Part shown: piece after piece, positions 16,160 through 23,521 of the stretch | How positions within the stretch are numbered: position 1 is the first letter of the stretch | Layout: each line of letters begins with the position of its first letter | Position numbers and translations under genes: made by a program | Notes under the pieces: model-generated | The model's input: the letters and a program-made list of their open reading frames with translations, nothing else | Database searches by the model: none | Told to the model about the DNA's origin: nothing | Assembly (NCBI GenBank): GCA_949959185.1 | Contig: CATLIX010000025.1 | Location: 1-47,200, forward strand | Origin: an uncultured Eubacterium sp. | GTDB lineage: Bacteria > Bacillota > Clostridia > Lachnospirales > Lachnospiraceae | Reading direction: 5' to 3' | Length of the DNA stretch: 47,200 nucleotides

Positions 16160-16267
16160 AGCAACCGAACAAAGGCACATTATCAAAAAAAGTTGTTCTA
16201 TTGCCCTAAAATTAGAGGTTGTTTCGCATTTTCGGCAAATATTTCCCTTAAAAAGCAACCGAACAAA
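16160..16267 (+). repeat. 14-bp direct repeat between left end and repressor
   Basis: AGCAACCGAACAAA occurs at 16160-16173 and exactly again at 16254-16267, 94 bases apart, flanking a non-coding A/T-rich stretch. This is a candidate second class of end-binding site. Confidence 0.5.
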
Positions 16268-16272
16268 AATAT

Positions 16273-16308
16273 GCTTAGTTTTGGGTTATAAATAAACCAA
16301 AACTAAGC
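16273..16308 (-). terminator. Terminator of the leftward repressor transcript
   Basis: GCTTAGTTTTGG (16273-16284) and CCAAAACTAAGC (16297-16308) form a perfect 12-bp stem 11 bases after the repressor stop, with a T-rich tract beyond on the minus strand. Confidence 0.75.
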
Positions 16309-16318
16309 AAAATAAAAA

Positions 16319-16729
16319 TTATGCTGTTTCAAATGATTTATCTTCTGTCTCGAAATGGGATGATCTGGCAGAGTTCTTTCTTGATTTCTGGGTACGGTTA
16401 TACTTCATTTGTGCCATCATTAGAATCTCTTCCTGATCATCTTCAGAAATTCCTCTAAAGTATCGGATTAAATCATCTTCCACACAATTTCGTATATCAG
16501 AGATTTTTTTTCTTCCTGAATTACAAGATTCTCCGAACAGGATATAGTCAGCGGAGCATTCTAATATTTGAGATAGATTTATAAGTGCAGCTGATGATGG
16601 GAGAATGTGTCCATTTTCAATTTCGCTTAAATTCCCTGTTGAGATACCTGTAGCATCCTTTATTTGCATTTGTGTTATGCGAAGTTCTTTTCTACGTTCT
16701 TTGATTCGTTGACCAATCATAGTGTCCAT
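16319..16729 (-). CDS. XRE-type phage repressor (c-like)
   Basis: The 136-residue protein has an N-terminal HTH_3 domain (about residues 6-62: IKERRKELRITQMQIKDATGISTGNLSEIENGHI). A C-terminal part rich in Asp, Glu, Arg and Ser has no autoprotease motif. The start at 16729 has AGGAGG just upstream. It is divergent from the early transposition genes, as the c gene is in Mu, and should repress the promoter at 16784-16812 to keep lysogeny. Palindrome TATCTTA-AA-TAAGATA at 16761-16776 is a likely operator. Confidence 0.85.
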   Translation of the reverse strand: MDTMIGQRIKERRKELRITQMQIKDATGISTGNLSEIENGHILPSSAALINLSQILECSADYILFGESCNSGRKKISDIRNCVEDDLIRYFRGISEDDQEEILMMAQMKYNRTQKSRKNSARSSHFETEDKSFETA

Positions 16730-16760
16730 ATTGCCTCCTATCTCTATAATCGAAAATAAA

Positions 16761-16812
16761 TATCTTAAATAAGATAATATTGCTTGACATTCTCTTATAT
16801 CGAATATATAAT
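16761..16812 (+). promoter_or_regulatory. Phage early promoter and repressor operator
   Basis: TTGACA (16784-16789) and TATAAT (16807-16812) are both perfect consensus and 17 bp apart. Just upstream lies the palindrome TATCTTA-AA-TAAGATA (16761-16776), with seven-base arms, between this promoter and the divergent repressor start. Related half-sites CTATAATCG (16744-16752) and CGTTATAG (16813-16820) flank the region. Confidence 0.85.
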
Positions 16813-17249
16813 CGTTATAGGGTTAATACTAAACCAATTCAAAAATACCATATCCCATAGATTTTCACAATCTAAAAACAGTCGTTCGACTGGTGGAAAT
16901 CAAAAGCAAATATACAACAAAAGTCCACTAGGGGAGCGCATGCTCCCCGGTGGCAGCATCAACATGTTAGATGATGCTGAAGGAAATGGATTCCTTTTGT
17001 GGCGTAACCACTTTAGTCATGTGGTACTTGTGAGAATCAGAATACTTTCCTGGCAGTCGGCATTCATACTCGGAAGTAACACAATCCGTTTCAGCATTGG
17101 AGGAAACAAGTTTCCACCGCAGTTTGAAGTTTTTAAGGGAAGCGACCACAGGAATCACCCCCTTTCAGGATTTAGAAAATCCTTCAGCATCCATTTTAAC
17201 ATAAATCGTTTCTCATTAACAGGATTATGTTTTGAAAGGAGGCTATCGT
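16813..17249 (+). ncRNA. Long structured leader of the early transcript
   Basis: From the early promoter to the first ribosome site are about 430 bases without a convincing plus-strand gene. The leader holds several stems: CCAC..GGGGAGC/GCTCCCC..GTGG (16925-16953), CAGCATC/GATGCTG (16954-16960 and 16973-16979), AAGGAA/TTCCTT (16980-16985 and 16991-16996). A long-range pair is GATGCTGAAGGA/TCCTTCAGCATC (16973-16984 and 17180-17191). It may control early gene expression; a small gene may also lie antisense to it. Confidence 0.4.
16967..17158 (-). CDS. Possible small protein antisense to the early leader
   Basis: A 63-residue frame runs on the minus strand from GTG 17158, with an AAAGGGGG tract directly upstream; a second GTG three codons in would give better spacing. 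The translation has even composition with four Cys-free blocks and two Cys (TDCVTSEYECRL), then KYHMTKVVTPQKES. After its stop, the minus strand has the GGGGAGC/GCTCCCC stem followed by CTTTTG, resembling a terminator. No family is recognised, and it may be chance. Confidence 0.3.
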   Translation of the reverse strand: MIPVVASLKNFKLRWKLVSSNAETDCVTSEYECRLPGKYSDSHKYHMTKVVTPQKESISFSII

Positions 17250-17426
17250 ATGGCTCACGCATGGGAATTAGAAATCATCAAGGATTGGACAACGGATGAA
17301 ATCAAAAACCGCATATGGGTGGCGATTGAATGCGGACAGCCGATTCCGGGTTGTGTATCAGTAGAAGCGTTGCGAAAAGAGTTAATTAACAGGGGAGAGG
17401 AGCCAGTTGGTTACCACAACACATAA
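17250..17426 (+). CDS. Small phage protein of unknown function
   Basis: A 58-residue protein from ATG 17250 with AAAGGAGG at 17235-17242. It reads MAHAWELEIIKDWTTDEIKN, then AIECGQPIPGCVSVEALRKE, and ends EEPVGYHNT at TAA 17424-17426. In the same frame, directly after the stop, 23 further codons up to TAG at 17496 read like protein (EIWTDEEWQEIPDEEALQRL). The gene may thus have been cut short by a nonsense mutation. No family is recognised; it is the first gene of the early operon. Confidence 0.55.
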   Translation: MAHAWELEIIKDWTTDEIKNRIWVAIECGQPIPGCVSVEALRKELINRGEEPVGYHNT

Positions 17427-17501
17427 AAGGAGATTTGGACAGATGAAGAATGGCAGGAAATTCCGGACGAGGAAGCTCTCCAAAGATTAAATGGTTAGGC
17501 G

Positions 17502-17711
17502 GTGATTGATACGAGTCAGTCAAATACAAGGAAATATTCAGCTTTTGGAAAAAAGATAGTGAAGCAGCTGATCAACAAAAATATGACAGCGAAGCAGCTT
17601 GCGGATGAGCTCGGCACCACACCGCAGTATCTGAATAAAATTATTCATGGCGAAAGAAGTGGGAAAAAGTACATCGAAGCAATAAAAAGCATATTAGACA
17701 TAGCAGCATGA
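17502..17711 (+). CDS. Small HTH regulator (Ner-like position)
   Basis: A 69-residue XRE-type helix-turn-helix protein: MTAKQLADELGTTPQYLNKIIHGERSG covers the recognition helix. GTG 17502 is taken as the start; the spacing to AGGCG is short, so the start is uncertain. It lies just before the transposase gene, the position of ner in Mu, which tunes early transcription and repressor expression. That role is inferred from position and size. Confidence 0.65.
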   Translation: MIDTSQSNTRKYSAFGKKIVKQLINKNMTAKQLADELGTTPQYLNKIIHGERSGKKYIEAIKSILDIAA

Positions 17712-17724
17712 AGGGAGTGATACG

Positions 17725-19797
17725 ATGGCTGAAGCATATGTCACACTCAACGAAGCTGCTGAACTGGAAGGCATTAGATACGATACTATGCGATTGAGAA
17801 TAAGTCGGAAACCGGAAAAGTTTACCGTAACCAAAGAACAGAGAGAAACCGGCGGAAAAGAAATGACAATGGTGGCAGTATCATCCCTGTCCAGGAAAGC
17901 GAGAACAGCATGGAAAGAAAGGGAAAAACTGAAAGCGGTTGCTGAGGCTCCGGTTCGGGAAGCAGAGGAAAAGCCAGAGACTCCCTGGTATGTGGGGGAG
18001 GATATAGACTGGTTCATTGAAAAACACAGCAGTGAATGGTACAGGGCAATGGAGATTGGCAATATTGTCCGGGAGTTCCTAGAATATGACGAGAAGGGAC
18101 GGACGGAATATGCTGAGACTTTTGCACAGGAGAGGCTTGGAAAAGGAAAGCGGACACTGTACCGTTACGCAAAGTCATATATGGAAGCCGAAGCGTGGGC
18201 GGACAGGCTCCACAAAGAGGACGGTGGCAATTATGAGTTCTTCAAAGTCATATGTCTGTGCAGGAAGCCGAAGGAGGCAGGGACATTCCCAAGTTTTACG
18301 CCAGAGGTCAGACAGGCAATCAAAAATATCTGGTTCAATGCGGAGTTTGCACAGAATCAGGGGACAAAGGAAATGCTGTATGACAAGCTGAACATTCTCA
18401 AGAACATCAACAAGTGGGAGAAGATACCTTCCTACCAGTCGGTGGTCAGGTATATCAACTATCTTATGGAAGATGAGAATATGTATAACGCCTGGTATCT
18501 GGCAAGCCGGGGTACTCGTGAATATAAAAACAAAGTTCTGGTGAAAGGAAGCCGGGATACAAAGAGCCTGAAGGTAATGCAGATAGTTATGGGTGATGAG
18601 CACACGTTTGACTGCTGGGTTGCATACACGCATCCAAACGGAAAGGTGACAGCCATCAAGCCACATCTTGCCGCTTGGATTGACATGAGGAGCAGGGTCA
18701 TCATGGGGGATGTCCTCTGCAAGGATGCCAACTCCGACATCCTGAAGCAGAGCCTCCTCAAGATGATTTATTCCGAACCGGGAGGCATTCCGGAGTATCT
18801 CTACATAGACAATGGCAAGGATTACACAGCAAAGACCATGACCGGACGCAGCAGGAATGACAGAAGCGGAATGGATTTTGACGATGAGACCAGAGGGTTC
18901 TATAAGTCAATCGGGATCAAGGATGACCACCGGGCATTGCCATATGAGCCTTGGAGCAAAGGGCAGATTGAGCGTTTCTTCAGTACGGTGTGCAACCAGT
19001 TTACAAAATGGTTCACTTCATATACAGGTACGCTGACCGGCTCAAAGACTTTTGCAAAAGTCAATAAGGATATTAAGGGGATGCTTGAGCGTGGGGAACT
19101 GATGAGCATAGACGAATTTTATCAGGCATGGAGCAAATGGCTGCATGAAGTTTATATGGTAAGGCAACATGGAGGGCTGAAGAAAGCAGGGGAGGAATGG
19201 CTGACACCATTATCCTGTTTTGAAAATGCCGAGCGTTATGAGAAAGCAGTTCCGCCAAGGAGTTATGCAACGATGCTGATGATGAAGTCGGAGAACCGGC
19301 TTGTAAAAAATATAGGGATACAGCTCATGGGCAAGGAGTACCGTTCAGACGAATTGTGCGACTTTATCGGACAGAAGGTGGATATTAAGTATGATCCGGA
19401 GGACATGGCTACCATCTATGTATTCCAAAAGGGAAGGAAGGTATGCGAAGCATATTGTCAGGAACTGCTGCAGATTGCGCCAAAGGTTCCGCAGAAGGCA
19501 CTGGAGGAACATCTGAAGCGTCAGAAACGCCAGCAGAAGCGAGACAGGGAACGTCTGGAAGAGGCGAGGATTCCGTTTGAAGAACTGAATGAACAGTATG
19601 CAGGGTTCAGCGAAACGACAGGAGGAATTGACCTGATGAAAGGGGGCAGGCAGAAGAAAGCGAGGATTGTACAGCTGCCGGGGGACAGGACATTTCAGAA
19701 TGGATTCTGCCCATCCAGGCAGGAAGAACCGGAAGAGGAAAATGAGTATATCAGCAAAAAGGCGGAGGATGCTTTAAAAGCTCTCCGGGCGTTATAA
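17725..19797 (+). CDS. Mu-type DDE transposase (MuA-like)
   Basis: The 690-residue enzyme cuts the phage ends and joins them to target DNA. An N-terminal helix-turn-helix domain (VTLNEAAELEGIRYDTMRLRI) binds ends, and HTH-rich segments follow to about residue 280. The retroviral-integrase-like core has D291 (GDEHTFD), D362 (YLYIDNGKDY) and E416 (KGQIERFF); MuA uses D269, D336 and E392 at nearly the same spacings. The C-terminal 120 residues are charged and helical, as expected for contact with MuB and ClpX. The start ATG has AAGGGAG upstream. Confidence 0.93.
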   Translation: MAEAYVTLNEAAELEGIRYDTMRLRISRKPEKFTVTKEQRETGGKEMTMVAVSSLSRKARTAWKEREKLKAVAEAPVREAEEKPETPWYVGEDIDWFIEKHSSEWYRAMEIGNIVREFLEYDEKGRTEYAETFAQERLGKGKRTLYRYAKSYMEAEAWADRLHKEDGGNYEFFKVICLCRKPKEAGTFPSFTPEVRQAIKNIWFNAEFAQNQGTKEMLYDKLNILKNINKWEKIPSYQSVVRYINYLMEDENMYNAWYLASRGTREYKNKVLVKGSRDTKSLKVMQIVMGDEHTFDCWVAYTHPNGKVTAIKPHLAAWIDMRSRVIMGDVLCKDANSDILKQSLLKMIYSEPGGIPEYLYIDNGKDYTAKTMTGRSRNDRSGMDFDDETRGFYKSIGIKDDHRALPYEPWSKGQIERFFSTVCNQFTKWFTSYTGTLTGSKTFAKVNKDIKGMLERGELMSIDEFYQAWSKWLHEVYMVRQHGGLKKAGEEWLTPLSCFENAERYEKAVPPRSYATMLMMKSENRLVKNIGIQLMGKEYRSDELCDFIGQKVDIKYDPEDMATIYVFQKGRKVCEAYCQELLQIAPKVPQKALEEHLKRQKRQQKRDRERLEEARIPFEELNEQYAGFSETTGGIDLMKGGRQKKARIVQLPGDRTFQNGFCPSRQEEPEEENEYISKKAEDALKALRAL

Positions 19798-19855
19798 AAC
19801 TATTATTTTTGTCACAGGTAAACAGGCACTTAGCAAAGAAAGGTTAGGTTGAATT

Positions 19856-20833
19856 ATGGAAGCATTGAACACATATACAAAGGAAATGACACTCCGGGAA
19901 AGAGTGACGGAAATTCTTTCAGAAATGAAGATGACAAAGGCAGAGCTTGCATTGAAAATTCAGTATTCAAGGAGTGCGGTCAGCCAGTATTTGAGTAACA
20001 AATACAGTTCTGATCCAACGGAGATTGAGTCCCGGCTTATGGATTTTGTGAAGGATTATGAATCAGAGACCGGGAAACAGACGGTCACACAGTATGCCAG
20101 GGGAGGATATGTTCCGCCAGTTAAGCAGAAGATTCAATATTTTGAATCGAAAGATTTTGTGCAGACAATCGGCGTATGCAAGGCCTGTCAGGAAAATATG
20201 GCACTTGGAATCATTGTTGCGAAATCAGGATATGGAAAAACACATACGCTGAAGAAGTATGCGAAGATGCCGAGGGTGGCGTATATCGAATGTGACGATA
20301 CAATGGCCTGCAGGGATTTGGTGGAAGCCATCGAAATCCGGATTGGAATGCCGAAGGGGGCCGGTGGGACGATATGGAGCCGGGTAAACCGTATCAGGGA
20401 CTTCTTCAATGCGAATGAGGGTTATCTGCTTATCATTGATGAGGCGGACAAGCTCATCAATAAATATACGCAAAAGAAGATGGAGATCATCCGGGGCATT
20501 TTTGACCAGTCAGATGTTGGGATTGTAGTTGCAGGAGAACCAAGGCTGGAAGCAGAAATCAAAGGAAACCTTGCCCGGTTTGCAAACAGGATGGATTTCT
20601 ATTACAGGCTGAAAGGGTTGTCAGAACAGGAGGTCAGGGACTATCTGGAGGGATATGATGTGGACGATGCTGCCATGATGGAGTTTATCAGCAGGGCGCA
20701 GAATGCACAGACCGGGTGTTTCCGGCTTCTTGACCGGACACTCAGTAACGTGCTGCGCATTCTGAAGGAAACCGGTCAGACCAGGGTAACCATGAAAACA
20801 GTCAGCCAGGCATCCGGCATGATGATGTTGTAG
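19856..20833 (+). CDS. MuB-like AAA ATPase, target selection
   Basis: The 325-residue protein starts with an XRE-like HTH (TEILSEMKMTKAELALKIQY), as in MuB, followed by an AAA_22-type ATPase. Walker A is AKSGYGKT with K128; Walker B is IIDEAD with D195/E196. Further motifs include GEPRLEAEIKGNLARFANRM. In Mu it coats target DNA, stimulates the transposase and gives target immunity. It lies 58 bases after the transposase gene. Confidence 0.9.
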   Translation: MEALNTYTKEMTLRERVTEILSEMKMTKAELALKIQYSRSAVSQYLSNKYSSDPTEIESRLMDFVKDYESETGKQTVTQYARGGYVPPVKQKIQYFESKDFVQTIGVCKACQENMALGIIVAKSGYGKTHTLKKYAKMPRVAYIECDDTMACRDLVEAIEIRIGMPKGAGGTIWSRVNRIRDFFNANEGYLLIIDEADKLINKYTQKKMEIIRGIFDQSDVGIVVAGEPRLEAEIKGNLARFANRMDFYYRLKGLSEQEVRDYLEGYDVDDAAMMEFISRAQNAQTGCFRLLDRTLSNVLRILKETGQTRVTMKTVSQASGMMML

Positions 20834-20930
20834 AGAGAAGCAGGATATTTGAACTTTGCGGTATTTGCCGGGAATCCGGGTAAGTGTGGCTGCATGGCCC
20901 ATTACCCGCAGGAATAAAAGGAGGGAATCT

Positions 20931-21119
20931 GTGCTCAGAAGGATTGTGATTGAAATGGAAGTGGATGACAGTCCGAATACGCTGGTAAATGATCTTACAA
21001 ATGTTGTGATGGAACACATTGACGGAAACGTGGAATTTACAATCAGCCATGAAATTTTTCCGGAAAAGGTGCCAGGCGAAATCCATGTACCGAAACTTTT
21101 TGGAATAAGAAGGGGGTGA
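20931..21119 (+). CDS. Small acidic phage protein of unknown function
   Basis: A 62-residue protein from GTG 20931 with AAAGGAGGG 10 bases upstream; the frame is open further upstream but without a site. It reads VLRRIVIEMEVDDSPNTLVN, later TISHEIFPEKVPGEIHVPKL. No known domain is recognised. It belongs to the early operon, six bases before the gemA-type gene. Confidence 0.55.
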   Translation: MLRRIVIEMEVDDSPNTLVNDLTNVVMEHIDGNVEFTISHEIFPEKVPGEIHVPKLFGIRRG

Positions 21120-21125
21120 TGCAAA

Positions 21126-21620
21126 ATGGCTGAACCGACAATCCGGATGCTCTGGGGGCTTGCAAAGTCTCAGGAACTCTCCATGACAGATGAAGAGCTG
21201 CACCTTCTGGTGTCAGCTCATACCGGAAAAGACAGTATAAAAGAACTGAATAAAAGGGAACTTGGAAAAATGGTGGGTATCCTTTCCAACATGAAGGATT
21301 CTGCTTTAAGGAAAGAACGGGGCAACAGGCGAGCATATGGAAACTGCGGGACTGTTAATCAGAGGAAAAAAATATATAAGCTGGCGGAAGCCCTGGGATG
21401 GGAGCAGAAAGCCAGGGTGGACGGGCTCTGCAGGAAGATGTTTGGAGTCAGTGTTGTGGAATGGCTTGACTACCGGCAGTGTTCCAAACTGATTGAAGCG
21501 TTAAAAAGTATGGTGGAAAGGGGGCAAAAGAAAAATACAGATGAGCAGGCTGATTCTGGAAAAAAAAGATGGCAGGGTGCAGATTTGGACAGGACACATG
21601 GGGATGGTGGAGCTGGCTGA
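21126..21620 (+). CDS. gemA: GemA/gp16 family protein
   Basis: The 164-residue protein is of the DUF1018 (Mu gp16/GemA) family: IRMLWGLAKSQELSMTDEELHLLV, then NKRELGKMVGIL, and the C-terminal QRKKIYKLAEALGW...RKMFGVSVVEWLDYRQCSKLIEAL. In Mu, GemA affects host gene expression and DNA topology. The last 26 residues are low-complexity and overlap the next gene by 80 bases, so the conserved part ends before the overlap. The start is ATG 21126 after GAAGGGGGTG. Confidence 0.85.
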   Translation: MAEPTIRMLWGLAKSQELSMTDEELHLLVSAHTGKDSIKELNKRELGKMVGILSNMKDSALRKERGNRRAYGNCGTVNQRKKIYKLAEALGWEQKARVDGLCRKMFGVSVVEWLDYRQCSKLIEALKSMVERGQKKNTDEQADSGKKRWQGADLDRTHGDGGAG

Positions 21621-21780
21621 AATGTGCGGAGCTCTGGAACAGATTGTTGGACTGGCTGCTTTCCGGGGAGGAATCCCTCTGGAGGATGTCAAAAGCAACA
21701 TGCTTGACATCTACTTTGCAGCGATGGAAACACTGACAGACCAGGTTATCAAAGAAAAAGGTGAAGATTGTGGAAGCTAA
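21541..21780 (+). CDS. Phage protein of unknown function
   Basis: A 79-residue frame from ATG 21541 that overlaps the gemA-type gene by 80 bases. The nearest good site, GAAAGGGGG, is about 16 bases away, so a start at Met19 or Met21 (MGMVELAEMCGALEQIVGLA) is possible. The second half looks like a compact helical protein (PLEDVKSNMLDIYFAAMETL). No family is recognised. Its end overlaps the next gene by 20 bases, supporting operon membership. Confidence 0.55.
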   Translation: MSRLILEKKDGRVQIWTGHMGMVELAEMCGALEQIVGLAAFRGGIPLEDVKSNMLDIYFAAMETLTDQVIKEKGEDCGS

Positions 21781-22153
21781 AAAAGAACGCCTGACACAGA
21801 GGGAAAAAAAGCGGAATGCTAAAATTAAAAAGGAGCTTCAGAAAAAGGGGGTTGTTCCACCGGATAAGCCAAGACTAAACCGGAAGAAATTTATTGATGA
21901 GGCAATGAAGGAATGGAATGACAGGCCGGAGAGCTGTATGTGGGAATACTATCTGATTCGGGCATTCGGATTTATCATAGCAAAAACGGAAAGAAGGAGT
22001 TTGAGAGTATCGCAGGAGGCGGTGGGTGCTGCCAAAGTTTTGAAACTTGCCATAAGGCTTCACCAGTTCAGTGACAAATTGAAGAAAGAAGGCAGAACAG
22101 AGTATACAGTGTCTGAGCAGTTGGAATATATCAGGGACATTCTGGAGGCATAA
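21761..22153 (+). CDS. Phage protein of unknown function, lysine-rich N terminus
   Basis: A 130-residue protein from GTG 21761. Residues 7-45 are strongly basic (KKERLTQREKKRNAKIKKEL). The rest forms amphipathic helices: RKKFIDEAMKEWNDRPESCM and VSQEAVGAAKVLKLAIRLHQ. A DNA- or RNA-binding role would fit the basic part, but no domain is recognised. It is linked by overlap to the previous gene and lies 15 bases before the next. Confidence 0.55.
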   Translation: MKIVEAKKERLTQREKKRNAKIKKELQKKGVVPPDKPRLNRKKFIDEAMKEWNDRPESCMWEYYLIRAFGFIIAKTERRSLRVSQEAVGAAKVLKLAIRLHQFSDKLKKEGRTEYTVSEQLEYIRDILEA

Positions 22154-22168
22154 GGAGGGTCAGCCATA

Positions 22169-22573
22169 TTGAAAAAGATACTTTATATCTGCAATCGGTG
22201 TAATAAGGAAATCAGGACAGAGGGGGCATATATCATTCCGCATTCCTTTGATCTTATGACAGGTGAAATGTTAAAAGAGGCAGAAATACTGGATAAGGAT
22301 GTCCATTTCTGCATGGGATGTGCAAAGGAAATTATGGAGGAAATATTAAGACCGTCAGAGGAAAAGCCACCGGAGAATATCAGGAAGGCAGGGAAACGTC
22401 CCAGGAAGGGTGAGCGGTTGGATGCAGGGAAAGTTATGGCTCTGCATCGGACAGGGTGGGACAATGCGAAGATAGCTGATGAAATGGGTGCCACTGAAAG
22501 GCAGATATACCAGTGTATCCGTTATCAGATAAAGAAAATGAATTTGGGCAGTGAACCGGATGGGAAGGAGTGA
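22169..22573 (+). CDS. Zinc-finger plus HTH phage protein
   Basis: The 134-residue protein starts at TTG 22169 with GGAGGG upstream. Residues 7-56 contain two CxxC pairs (CNRC near the start, CMGC about 40 residues later), a likely zinc site. The C-terminal third is a helix-turn-helix (DAGKVMALHRTGWDNAKIAD, then EMGATERQIYQCI). It probably binds DNA; target unknown. It overlaps or abuts the next gene. Confidence 0.6.
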   Translation: MKKILYICNRCNKEIRTEGAYIIPHSFDLMTGEMLKEAEILDKDVHFCMGCAKEIMEEILRPSEEKPPENIRKAGKRPRKGERLDAGKVMALHRTGWDNAKIADEMGATERQIYQCIRYQIKKMNLGSEPDGKE

Positions 22574-22577
22574 GAAA

Positions 22578-22835
22578 TTGAAAAACAATTATAAAAAGGT
22601 ATCCAGTCACGGTTCTATTAACATTCCGATTGCAATGAGACGGGAAATAGGGCTGCAGCGCGGTGATCCGATGGAAGTATCCCTTAATAATGGCGTGATT
22701 ACAGTCAGGCCTTACATGCCAAGATGTATGTTCTGTGGGACGGACGGGGATGTCAGCCTGCTGTTTGGGAAGGGAATCTGCCCGTCATGTGCACAGATGG
22801 CCGCGCAGATGGGGGAAAGGAGTGAACGAGGATGA
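22578..22835 (+). CDS. AbrB/SpoVT-like protein with zinc-ribbon tail
   Basis: The protein has 85 residues from TTG 22578, chosen because GGAAGGAG ends seven bases earlier; an ATG at 22551 would overlap the previous gene. VSSHGSINIPIAMRREIGLQ, then GDPMEVSLNNGVITVRPY, is the swapped-hairpin AbrB pattern. CMFCGTDGDVSLLFGKGICPSC gives two CxxC pairs. It is a likely small DNA-binding regulator in the early region. Confidence 0.6.
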   Translation: MKNNYKKVSSHGSINIPIAMRREIGLQRGDPMEVSLNNGVITVRPYMPRCMFCGTDGDVSLLFGKGICPSCAQMAAQMGERSERG

Positions 22836-23521
22836 TGGCAAAGGAATGGAAGGAACTGGAAGATGCAGCACTGGTCAGTGAAGCGGTAAGACTCGACCGG
22901 GAACAGAAAAAGTGCAGGAGGGAGCTGGACGCAGTGAAAGCTGAAATCCAGACAAGGGGACTCCGGGTGATTGAAGACCGGAATACAAGGTATGTCAAAT
23001 ATTATTCACCGGATGGGAGTGCTGCAGTGACAGATACACAGAGTCTGGACATCCTGAATGTGGACAAACTGAAGGGACTTATTTCAGAAGGTGTCTGGAA
23101 ACAGAACGTGACAGAGATCACGAAAACAGACTATAAGTACAAGCCAGTGCTTGAGCGTGTGCTGAAAGCGATTTTTACCGGTGATTACACATTTGAATAT
23201 TCTCTGGAGGAATTCCTTGAGGAAAGTATGCCGGTCAGGCCGGATGAAAAGCAGAAAAAGCTGTTGCTGAAGAAATTGAAAGGCGATTATGCGAAAGACA
23301 GGGATACGCTTATCAGTGTGTTTGGTTATGAAGATGAGGGGGCTGCACCGGATTTTGATGTGGAACTCTGGTTCATTTATAAAATCAGGAACGGAGAGCT
23401 TATCCGGGCAGTTCTTCCGGAGGAATTTCTGGATCAGACAATTCAGGATATCAGAAAGTGCCTGATAGTGGAGTCCAAAACAGGTATTACAATTGATTAT
23501 GACAAGGAGGAAACAATATGA
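22832..23521 (+). CDS. Phage protein of unknown function, coiled-coil N terminus
   Basis: A 229-residue protein whose start overlaps the previous stop (ATGA). Residues 5-45 form a helical, coiled-coil-like segment (AVRLDREQKKCRRELDAVKA). Then comes a beta-rich region (RYVKYYSPDGSAAVTDTQSL) and a charged, helical C-terminal half. The first half resembles phage recombination or host-nuclease-inhibitor type proteins in style only; no assignment is made. It overlaps the next gene by four bases. Confidence 0.6.
   Translation: MMAKEWKELEDAALVSEAVRLDREQKKCRRELDAVKAEIQTRGLRVIEDRNTRYVKYYSPDGSAAVTDTQSLDILNVDKLKGLISEGVWKQNVTEITKTDYKYKPVLERVLKAIFTGDYTFEYSLEEFLEESMPVRPDEKQKKLLLKKLKGDYAKDRDTLISVFGYEDEGAAPDFDVELWFIYKIRNGELIRAVLPEEFLDQTIQDIRKCLIVESKTGITIDYDKEETI

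Noticed and set aside
16925-16996. Clustered short hairpins that could suggest a CRISPR array
   Set aside because: There are no regularly spaced identical repeats or spacers; the stems differ in sequence.
16784-17299. Plus-strand frame of 171 codons across the early leader
   Set aside because: It begins on the -35 box of the early promoter, has no ribosome site, poor composition, and overlaps the well-supported gene at 17250 in another frame.
20849-20917. Possible 22-residue peptide with CGC motif between the muB-like gene and 20931
   Set aside because: TTG start with only a weak site; too short to judge without comparison.
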